Shown here: piece by piece, positions 27,501-34,380 of the stretch
Layout of the letters: every line of letters begins with the position of its first letter
Numbering within the stretch: position 1 is the stretch's first letter
From: Pseudomonadota bacterium
Lineage (GTDB): Bacteria; Myxococcota_A; UBA9042; GCA-2863065
NCBI GenBank assembly: GCA_947498315.1
Contig: CANMLD010000022.1
Span: forward strand, 1-34,380
DNA: 34,380 nt
Reading direction: 5' to 3'
Notes under the pieces: generated by a model
Seen by the model: the letters and a program-made list of their open reading frames with translations, nothing else
What the model was told of the DNA's origin: nothing
Database searches by the model: none
Made by a program: the position numbers and the translations under genes

Positions 27501-27574
27501 TCAAGCATCGAGTTCGCCGTCCTCGGCGGGCGCTCCGCGATGCCCGCCTCCGGGCGGCTCCACTCGACGCTTGA
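27501..27574. repeat. 74-bp imperfect hairpin
   Basis: TCAAGCATCGAGT (27501-27513) / ACTCGACGCTTGA (27562-27574), 12/13; inner GGCGGGC/GCCCGCC (27525-27531/27542-27548). Confidence 0.75.
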
Positions 27575-27686
27575 CCGGCCCTGCGTTCGCCGGCAGGCAG
27601 GGCGAGGGTCGATACTTGGAGACCCCACTTCCTCCCGTTCAAGTGACCGATGCCCTCGGACCTGCTCCGGACCCGCGGCGCGGACG

Positions 27687-27821
27687 CCTCCCGAGCCCCT
27701 CCCGCTTGGCCACGAGCCGATTGTGCGGGCCGCAATGCAGGGTGAGGTTGTCGGCCGTGTTCGAGCCGCCGTGCGCCCACGCGATCCGGTGATGGATCTC
27801 CATTTTGTCCGACCCACTCAA
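27687..27821 (-). pseudogene. HNH endonuclease C-terminal fragment
   Basis: SGSDKMEIHHRIAWAHGGSNTADNLTLHCGPHNRLVAKREGLG matches the HNH core (IHHR...GG...NL...C..HN); no upstream half. Confidence 0.8.
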
Positions 27822-28621
27822 ACGTCGCGCAGCGCATCCTCGAGCAGAGAGACCCGTTCGCGCGAACGTCGAGCGAGCAGGAACGCCACCATGACGGGCA
27901 TCAGCGCGATCCCGAAGAGCACGAGGAGCACGCGCTGTTCACTTGGGCGGGCGCCGTCGATGAAGAGCCAGATGGGGCGACCGGGACGGCGCTCCTCTAG
28001 ACGGAGCCGACGCACTAGACCGTCTCGAATGGAGCGGAATCGCCTTGGGGCGGCGTCAGCGAGCAAGAGGCGACCCTCCGCCGAGAAGGCGACCCCTAGG
28101 TCGTCGGGACGCAGCCATCCCTCTCGGAGCAGGCCATCGTAGGCTGCAGCGACGAACACGTGTTGCGAGATGAGGGCCGGGATGGCGCGACGCGTGACGA
28201 CGATCATGTTGGCCACGGGGTCGAAGAAGGCGCTCCAGCCGACAGCGTCGTCACTACGGGTATGGCTGGTGACGAGGCCTCGGTCGTATCGGGCGTAGCG
28301 GTTGTTCTCGAAGGCGGTATCGACGGGTGAGCCCGCCCTCAGGAGCTGATCGAAGTCGCCGAGCTCCACGGCCTCAGTGCCAGCGAGTCCGTAGAAGAGA
28401 TCTTCGCGCTGCAGCCACCCGAAGAGCAGCAGCGCGAGCGCGGAGATGACGGCGAGGCCGAGGTGGACGTACGCGTCGCTTCGGGCGTCGCGCAGGACGT
28501 TATTGGGATGGTGCGGATCGTCTTCGGGCAGCTCGCCGCCAAAGCGGAACGGGTCGCTGAGCAGACGGAGCGAATCCGTGGGCGCTGGCCCTTCGGTCGT
28601 GGGTCGCTCGCTGTCGCTCAT
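27818..28621 (-). CDS. Uncharacterised membrane protein (two predicted TM segments)
   Basis: 267 aa; TMs VHLGLAVISALALLLFGWL and VLLVLFGIALMPVMVAFLLA flanking an extracytoplasmic region; no recognised family. Confidence 0.7.
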   Translation of the reverse strand: MSDSERPTTEGPAPTDSLRLLSDPFRFGGELPEDDPHHPNNVLRDARSDAYVHLGLAVISALALLLFGWLQREDLFYGLAGTEAVELGDFDQLLRAGSPVDTAFENNRYARYDRGLVTSHTRSDDAVGWSAFFDPVANMIVVTRRAIPALISQHVFVAAAYDGLLREGWLRPDDLGVAFSAEGRLLLADAAPRRFRSIRDGLVRRLRLEERRPGRPIWLFIDGARPSEQRVLLVLFGIALMPVMVAFLLARRSRERVSLLEDALRDV

Positions 28622-28663
28622 CGTGGCTGCGGCACCATGGGCTCACCTTACACGAAGCCGCGA

Positions 28664-29944
28664 TCAGAGCCACCCTTGGGCGCGAGCGACTGCCCTCAGC
28701 TCGTCACGGAACTCCGGCGCAGCGATGGCGGAGAGCGCGAGGACGCGCTCGCGCACGCTCTTTCCGTGCAGCTCAGCGACCCCATGCTCGGTCACGACGG
28801 TATGGATGTGGGCTCGAGTGGTCACGACGCCAGCGCCAGGGCGCAGGATCGGTACGATGCGGCTCACGGTGCCGCCCTTGGCAGTGCTCGGGAGCGCGAT
28901 GACGCCACGGCCCTCATCGGCGAGCGCGGCACCTCGGATGAAGTCCATCTGACCCCCGACGCCGCTGTAGCAGGCGGTCCCGATGGAGTCGGCGCAGACT
29001 TGGCCGCTGAGGTCGACCTCGATGGCGGAGTTCACGGCCACCATCTTGCGGAAACGACGGATGATCTGGGTGTCGTTCGTGTAGTCGGCGGGCCGGAACT
29101 CGAAGATGGGGTTGTCGTCGATGAAGCGGTAAAGACGCGCCGTGCCCATCGCGAAGGCCGTGACGACCTTGCCCCGGTTGATCTCTTTGGCGAGCCCGGT
29201 GATGGCACCGGCTTCGATGAGGTCGAGGACCGTGTCCGTGAACATCTCGGTGTGAACGCCGAGGTCCTTCTTGCCGCGGAGCTCGAGACCGACGGCCGCA
29301 GGGATAGAGCCGATCCCGAGCTGCAAGGTGGCGCCGTCAGGCACGAGGTTGGCGATGTGCGCACCGATGCGCCGCTCCTCGGCCGAGAGCTCTGGGTTTG
29401 GGAGCTCGTAAGGCGCCAGATCCCCGGCGACGAGCATGTTGAGGGCGCTAACGTGGATGAAGCCGTCGCCGTGGGTGCGGGGCATCTTCGGGTTGACGAG
29501 CGCGATGATCTGTTTGGCAGCGCGGACTGCGGCGAGCGCCACGTCGACCGATACGCCGAGCGAGCAAAACCCGTGTGCGTCCGGCGGGGAGACGTTGATG
29601 AAGGCGAAGTCGAGCGGCTCATTGCCCCTTCGGAAGAGCGCCGGGATGTCGCTCAGGAACACCGGGACGTAGTCCGCACGGCCTTCTCGAACCGCCGTTC
29701 GCGCATTGCTACCGATGAAGAGGGCGCGGTGGCGAATGATCCCCACAAGCTCAGGCGCCAGATGAGGCCCCGGGCCTTCGATGTGAAGGCTGACTGTGGT
29801 GATGTCCTTCACGTCGCCCGCCCGCGCCCGGGCGGCGAGCGCCTCGAGGAGAGGCGTAGGCGTGGCGGCACCACCATGGATGAAGATGCGCGACCCCTGG
29901 GGGATACGTGCGATGGCCTCGGCAGCAGTCGAAAAAGCGGTCAT
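28664..29944 (-). CDS. Acetyl-CoA hydrolase/transferase family (4-hydroxybutyrate CoA-transferase-like)
   Basis: Starts MTAFSTAAEAIARIPQGSRIFIHGGAATP; LQLGIGSIPAAVG, LGVHTEMFTDTVLDLIEAGAITG, GVGGQMDFIRGA, VVTEHGVAELHGKSVRERV. Confidence 0.93.
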   Translation of the reverse strand: MTAFSTAAEAIARIPQGSRIFIHGGAATPTPLLEALAARARAGDVKDITTVSLHIEGPGPHLAPELVGIIRHRALFIGSNARTAVREGRADYVPVFLSDIPALFRRGNEPLDFAFINVSPPDAHGFCSLGVSVDVALAAVRAAKQIIALVNPKMPRTHGDGFIHVSALNMLVAGDLAPYELPNPELSAEERRIGAHIANLVPDGATLQLGIGSIPAAVGLELRGKKDLGVHTEMFTDTVLDLIEAGAITGLAKEINRGKVVTAFAMGTARLYRFIDDNPIFEFRPADYTNDTQIIRRFRKMVAVNSAIEVDLSGQVCADSIGTACYSGVGGQMDFIRGAALADEGRGVIALPSTAKGGTVSRIVPILRPGAGVVTTRAHIHTVVTEHGVAELHGKSVRERVLALSAIAAPEFRDELRAVARAQGWL

Positions 29945-30053
29945 GCAAGCTCCATCTTCGGCAGGGACCCCGGCTTCTACCAGCCACACGCATCTCCCTA
30001 ACACGCCTCGGTAAGAATCTTCACACCTCGCGCTTGACTCCGTCGGCCCGTCT

Positions 30054-30084
30054 AGTACAACCGTCCTAGTAGGACAAGTGTACT
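30054..30084. promoter_or_regulatory. 31-bp operator-like dyad upstream of tetR
   Basis: AGTACA-acc-GTCCT-AGT-AGGAC-aag-TGTACT: perfectly paired 6-bp and 5-bp half-sites, 2 nt before ATG. Confidence 0.7.
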
Positions 30085-30086
30085 AA

Positions 30087-30686
30087 ATGCCGATCGACTC
30101 CCCCGACATCAACCAGACCATTCGCGAAGCGGCCCTGCGCCTCTTCGCCGAATGCGGCTTCAGCGGCACCTCGGTGCGCGACGTCGCGAGCGCGGTCGGG
30201 ATCTCGCCAGGCCACCTCACCTACCACTTCCCGAAGAAGAGCGACCTCTTCCAGGCCGCCATCGAGACGACCTACCGGCGGCTCGTCGATGACCTGCGCT
30301 CACTGGCAGCCACGCCCGGCCAGCCAGCCAAGCGCCGGCTTCGACTGGTCCTAGACCGACTCTGTGAGCTCGCACCCGAAGAGAGTCTGATGCTCCGAAC
30401 CGCCCTCCGCGAGCTGATGACGGCGCCCGAACACCTCGGCCCGATCGCCAAGACGATGCAGCTCGGCCACCCTGTCGTCCTCCTGGGCTTGCTTCAGGAG
30501 TGCGTTGCAGAGGGCAGCTTGCCATCTGGGACCGGGATCGGCCTCTTGCCGCTGATCATGGGGACGCTCGTTTTCGCCCCCGTCATGCTCTCAATCGCAC
30601 ACGCCGCCATCGGCGACCTCGGCCTCATCGAGATCGCGCTGAACGCGGGTCGCGACGACCTCTACCGACTGCTGGGGCTCTCATGA
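30087..30686 (+). CDS. TetR/AcrR family transcriptional regulator
   Basis: IREAALRLFAECGFSGTSVRDVASAVGISPGHLTYHFPKKSDLFQAAIE HTH domain. Confidence 0.95.
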   Translation: MPIDSPDINQTIREAALRLFAECGFSGTSVRDVASAVGISPGHLTYHFPKKSDLFQAAIETTYRRLVDDLRSLAATPGQPAKRRLRLVLDRLCELAPEESLMLRTALRELMTAPEHLGPIAKTMQLGHPVVLLGLLQECVAEGSLPSGTGIGLLPLIMGTLVFAPVMLSIAHAAIGDLGLIEIALNAGRDDLYRLLGLS

Positions 30687-31921
30687 CGATACGCGCCTCA
30701 TCCAGCCTGACGTCATCGCGCCTGACGTTGTTCGTGGTAGCGCTCGGCGTCCCGACTCTCGCGCTCGCCGCGGAGGGCCCGGTCACGGGCGAAGTTCGCG
30801 GGTACATCGAACACCGGCACCAGATCGCCATCGGCCTCGACCCCGCGTTGGCCAGCCTGCCCTTGGTCGACTTCGACGAGATCGGTCTGCACCCAGACGA
30901 GGTCTTCGGCGTCACGAACCACATTCGCCCAACCGGAAAGCTCCACTTCGGCGAGACGGCGACGCTGGTCATGACCGTCGACGCGCACAGCTACCACCTC
31001 CTCGACGCCAGAAAGCAAGAGGACCTCTGGGACTACCTGTCCCTCGACCGCCTCTACGTCTCCATCACCACCGACCAAGTGGACCTGACGCTCGGCAAGC
31101 AGGTCCTCAACTGGGGCCACGGTCTGCTCCTGAACCCTTCAGCGCCCAACAACGAGCGGCCGCCGCAAGACCTACGGGCCGAGCTCGAGGGGCTCTGGGC
31201 CGCCCGCGCGCTCGTGGCGATTCAAGACGACGCCAACGTGACCATGGCCGTCGCCGTGCGCGAGTCCACGCCAGACGACCCGCTCGTCGTCGGGCGCTGG
31301 GACAAGACGCTCGAGACGACCGATATGGCCGTCACCGTCACCTGGGACGAAGGCGCCGGCGACGTCACGCTCGGCTACGAGATCAAGGGTGACATCGAGG
31401 ACGGTCCGGGGCTGTGGGCGGAGACGACCGCGTCCGTGTTCACGGACGACGCCTCGACGTGGTCCTTCGAGGTCGAAGCCGGCCTCGACTACACCTTCGA
31501 TGTCCTGCAAGGGCTATACGTCGCGGCGGAGTACATCCACCATGGCGCCGGGGTCGATGGCGACTACATCGAGTCGGCCCTCGGCGGCAGACGACGCTCG
31601 GTGCTCCTCGGCAAGGACTACGCGCTCGTGATGATTCGTCAGACCTTCGACGCGCTCTGGCAGGCGCAGCTTCTGTCCATCACGAACGTCCGCGATCCAT
31701 CGGGGCTCGTGTCGGCACAGCTCACCTGGCTCCCGCTCGGCTACCTCGAGATCATCTTCGGTGCCAACCTCACCTGGGGAAGTGGTGGGGGCGAATACGC
31801 CCTCGAAGTCCCAGAGACGGTCTCGATGAACGGCGCCACCATCCCCATCCCCGAAGTCTGGGCCGGCTTGCCGCTGACGCCCACCGCCACCCTCTATCTC
31901 TGGGCCCGCTACTACTTCTGA
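30683..31921 (+). CDS. Outer membrane beta-barrel protein (uncharacterised)
   Basis: Signal SRLTLFVVALGVPTLALAAEG; LTLGKQVLNWGHGLLLNPSAPNN barrel motif; alternating strands; C-terminal LYLWARYYF. ATGA overlap with tetR. Confidence 0.75.
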   Translation: MTIRASSSLTSSRLTLFVVALGVPTLALAAEGPVTGEVRGYIEHRHQIAIGLDPALASLPLVDFDEIGLHPDEVFGVTNHIRPTGKLHFGETATLVMTVDAHSYHLLDARKQEDLWDYLSLDRLYVSITTDQVDLTLGKQVLNWGHGLLLNPSAPNNERPPQDLRAELEGLWAARALVAIQDDANVTMAVAVRESTPDDPLVVGRWDKTLETTDMAVTVTWDEGAGDVTLGYEIKGDIEDGPGLWAETTASVFTDDASTWSFEVEAGLDYTFDVLQGLYVAAEYIHHGAGVDGDYIESALGGRRRSVLLGKDYALVMIRQTFDALWQAQLLSITNVRDPSGLVSAQLTWLPLGYLEIIFGANLTWGSGGGEYALEVPETVSMNGATIPIPEVWAGLPLTPTATLYLWARYYF

Positions 31922-31937
31922 GCGCGAGCTCCCCGCC

Positions 31938-32696
31938 ATGGAGAACCCGATGTCCACGTCCCCAAGCTCCTCGTCGAGCCCCACCTCCGCCGGTGTCGAT
32001 TCAGTCCCGGTCGTCCGACTCGAAAACGCGACGCGCGTCTACAACCCCGGAGAGAACGAAGTTCGCGCCATCGATGGGGTGAACCTCGATGTTGCGCGGG
32101 GCGACTTCATGGCCCTCGTCGGCCCTTCCGGCTCGGGTAAATCGACGGTGCTTCACTCGCTCGGCTGCCTCGACCGGCCGGACGTGGGCCGCGTGTTCGT
32201 GGAAGGGCAGGACACGACCACGCTGAACGGTGACGCCCTCGCTCAGGTGCGTAACCAGCGAATTGGCTTCATCTTTCAGAGCTTCAACCTCATCCCCGTG
32301 TTCTCCGCCTACGAGAACATCGAGTTCTCGCTGCAGATCCTGGGCAACGTGTCGCCCGCCGAGAGCCGCGAACGGGTGAACGAGATGCTCGCGATCCTGG
32401 GGCTCGAAAAGCAGAAGGACCGCCGGCCCAATCAGCTCTCGGGCGGTCAGCAGCAGCGGGTCGCCATCGGTCGTGCGCTCGTGAAACGGCCCGCCATCAT
32501 CCTGGCCGACGAGCCTACCGCGAACCTCGATCGCCGCACGTCGGAGGACATCATCGGGCTCATGCGGCGCATGAACGAAGACAAGCACGCCACCTTCGTC
32601 TTCTCGACCCACGACGAGCACCTCATGCACCACGCCCGGCGGGTAGTGAGGCTCGTCGACGGCAAGATCGTGAGCGACGAGCGGAAGGCGGCCTAA
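31938..32696 (+). CDS. ABC transporter ATP-binding protein (LolD/MacB type)
   Basis: ALVGPSGSGKSTVLHSLGCLDRPDVG Walker A, QLSGGQQQRVAIGRAL signature, IILADEPTANLD Walker B. Confidence 0.95.
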   Translation: MENPMSTSPSSSSSPTSAGVDSVPVVRLENATRVYNPGENEVRAIDGVNLDVARGDFMALVGPSGSGKSTVLHSLGCLDRPDVGRVFVEGQDTTTLNGDALAQVRNQRIGFIFQSFNLIPVFSAYENIEFSLQILGNVSPAESRERVNEMLAILGLEKQKDRRPNQLSGGQQQRVAIGRALVKRPAIILADEPTANLDRRTSEDIIGLMRRMNEDKHATFVFSTHDEHLMHHARRVVRLVDGKIVSDERKAA

Positions 32697-32698
32697 CC

Positions 32699-33955
32699 AT
32701 GAACTTCATGCTGCGCATGGCGTTCCGAAACGCGCTCCGAAACCGTCGTCGTTCCCTGTTCACCATCGCGTCACTCGTGCTCGGCGTCGGGCTCTTCGTG
32801 GCCGCGAAGTCCTTCGTGGACGGCATTGAGATGACCATGGTCTCGACTCAGATCGACTCGGAACATGGACACCTTCGCGTCGTCACCAAGGCCTATCTGC
32901 TCGACGAGGACTATCGCCCTCTCGATGTCCCGTTCGATGACGCGTCCGCCGTCGCTGCGCTGTTCGCCAAGACGTTCCCGACGGCGCAAGTCGAGAGCCG
33001 GGCGCAGTTCATGGCGCAGATCGGTGACGGCGTTCGGACCCTGAACGCCCGCGGACTCGTCGTAAACCCCGAGACGTACGAGAAGATGTTTCGCATCGGC
33101 GCGCTAAGTCCTCCGCCTTTGGGTGAGGGCGGCGTGCAGCCCAAGGCGTGGGCGTGGATGGGCGCCGATCTCGCCAGCGCCTTCGGTCTGAAGGTCGGTG
33201 ACCGCTTCTTTGTGAAGGCAAAGACCCGAACGGGCACTGTGAACGCGCAGGACGGCGTCATCCTCGCCGGCCTTCTTCAATCGGGCTCGGCCATGACGGA
33301 CAACTTCACGGTCATCGTGCCGTCGTCGTGGGGCGCCAAGTTCCTGAACCTGCGCCGCGAAGGCGAGACGGTCGACTACGCGACGGAGGTCTTCGCCCGC
33401 TTCGGAGACCCGAACGACGCCGAAGCCGCCGAAGCGGCGGTGCTCGACGCGCACCCTTCGCTCGACGCTGAGACGTGGCGCGAGAACACCGCGTTCGTTC
33501 GTGCTTTCAACGACATCCGTCGCCAGCACTTCTATCTGGTGGTCGGCATCATCCTGCTCATCGGGGCGCTCTCGGTCGCCAACACCAGCCTGATGGCGGC
33601 CTTCGAACGCACCAAAGAGATCGGGACCTTACTCGCCCTCGGCTACCGGGCGAGCTCGGTTCGAGCGCTCTTCCTCACGGAGACGCTTCTCATCGGCGCG
33701 GTGGGATCGCTGCTCGGAGTCGCCATCGGGGGTACCGCGAGCGCGTGGTTCGAGCGACATCCGATTCGGCTGACGGGCCTCGACGAGGTCGAAGGGGGGA
33801 TGCCGATGCCACCGCTGCTCTACTTCAAGTTGAGTCCAGAGGCGCTCCTCTACGGGTTCCTCATCGGGCTCATGGTCGCGACGGTCGCGGCGCTCTTACC
33901 GGCGATTCGGGCGTCCAAGCTCGACCCGCTCACCGCGCTTCGCGAGGAGGCCTGA
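32699..33955 (+). CDS. ABC transporter permease (FtsX/MacB/LolC type)
   Basis: MLRMAFRNALRNRRRSLFTIASLVLGVGLFVAA...; VGIILLIGALSVANTSLMAAFERTKEIGTLLALG FtsX domain. Confidence 0.93.
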   Translation: MNFMLRMAFRNALRNRRRSLFTIASLVLGVGLFVAAKSFVDGIEMTMVSTQIDSEHGHLRVVTKAYLLDEDYRPLDVPFDDASAVAALFAKTFPTAQVESRAQFMAQIGDGVRTLNARGLVVNPETYEKMFRIGALSPPPLGEGGVQPKAWAWMGADLASAFGLKVGDRFFVKAKTRTGTVNAQDGVILAGLLQSGSAMTDNFTVIVPSSWGAKFLNLRREGETVDYATEVFARFGDPNDAEAAEAAVLDAHPSLDAETWRENTAFVRAFNDIRRQHFYLVVGIILLIGALSVANTSLMAAFERTKEIGTLLALGYRASSVRALFLTETLLIGAVGSLLGVAIGGTASAWFERHPIRLTGLDEVEGGMPMPPLLYFKLSPEALLYGFLIGLMVATVAALLPAIRASKLDPLTALREEA

Positions 33956-33958
33956 ACC

Positions 33959-34380
33959 ATGTTCCTCTATCGCTACGCCGTCAGAAACCTGACCCGCCAT
34001 AAGCTACGCACGTCGTTCACCACGCTGGCGGTCTCGCTCGCCGTGGGCCTCGTGGTCGTGGGCAACACCTTCATCGCCGGTCTGGGCGAGCACACGCTCT
34101 CCGAGTTCACGCGCTTCACGGGGCACGTTCAACTCCGCCACACGGAGTATGAGAAGCAGTGGCGCTTTCGACCTCTCGACTACACCGTAAAACCGTTCGA
34201 GGAGCTGCGCGGCAAGCTGAAGACGGTGCCGGGCGTGGTCAGTGTCCTCGGACGCATCGACTTCAACCTGATGCTCCAATACACGGACGAGTCGACCATC
34301 GTCCCCGAGAGCGCGGGTGTCGATGAGTCCACCCTCACGGACGAGCAGATCTTCGGGCGTAAAGTCATCGAGTTCGCGCC
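33959..34380 (+). CDS. ABC transporter permease (FtsX/LolE type), truncated by window end
   Basis: MFLYRYAVRNLTRHKLRTSFTTLAVSLAVGLVVVGNTFIAGL..., open to the end of the window. Confidence 0.85.
   Translation, partial: MFLYRYAVRNLTRHKLRTSFTTLAVSLAVGLVVVGNTFIAGLGEHTLSEFTRFTGHVQLRHTEYEKQWRFRPLDYTVKPFEELRGKLKTVPGVVSVLGRIDFNLMLQYTDESTIVPESAGVDESTLTDEQIFGRKVIEFA

Larger units (their letters stand above)
26596..27820 (-). mobile_element. Interspersed repeat element B carrying HNH and transposase remnants and tandem repeats
   Basis: Minus strand begins TGAGTGGGTCGGACAAAATGGAGAT (27820-27796) and ends GAAAATTGCCGGTGGACGCCAA (26642-26621), matching the ends of element A; fills the gap between two convergent stop codons. 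Confidence 0.6.

Noticed and set aside
27011-27660. Direct repeats as a CRISPR array
   Set aside because: The unit is ~230 bp with only 2-3 copies, the intervening segments are themselves related, and there are no cas genes.
27167-27817. 216-aa minus-strand ORF with YLNGRQWELQ repeats as a repeat protein
   Set aside because: Frame shifts between repeat units and overlaps the HNH fragment in another frame; better explained as non-coding repeats.
28463-30001. 512-aa plus-strand ORF
   Set aside because: Antisense to the well-supported CoA-transferase and membrane protein genes; composition typical of spurious antisense ORFs in high-GC DNA.

Overview
This is a GC-rich window that looks chromosomal, probably from a Myxococcota/Bradymonadota-like deltaproteobacterial lineage. 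That lineage call is inferred from Cys-rich slime-mold-type repeats, TDGTDATD linkers, a CFI-box C-terminus and FHA proteins; no search was run. Left to right it contains: an elongasome cluster mreB-mreC-[repeat element A]-mreD-mrdA(PBP2)-rodA; a minus-strand run of trxA, a holin-family membrane protein, truA, an envelope protein and an Fn3/CFI-box protein; a 1302-aa Cys-rich lipoprotein; an M18 aminopeptidase; two adjacent FHA proteins, one fused to a CpaF-like domain that has lost its ATPase motifs; mlaE, a GT2 and a polysaccharide deacetylase; an OPA/GlpT-like MFS transporter and a Kef-type antiporter; repeat element B with HNH and transposase remnants; a small membrane protein; a CoA-transferase; and TetR + beta-barrel + ABC ATPase + two FtsX-type permeases, the last cut by the window edge. 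The strongest unusual signals are: (1) elements A and B share a 25-bp left end that supplies or abuts the upstream gene's TGA stop, and also share a 22-bp right end; (2) RodA and PBP2 both carry extra segments in their extracytoplasmic regions; (3) a degenerate FHA-CpaF-like pseudo-ATPase; (4) a structured trxA promoter/5'UTR; (5) a 31-bp operator-like dyad directly upstream of tetR. All calls come from reading the sequence and the supplied ORF translations. No database or structure search was possible.
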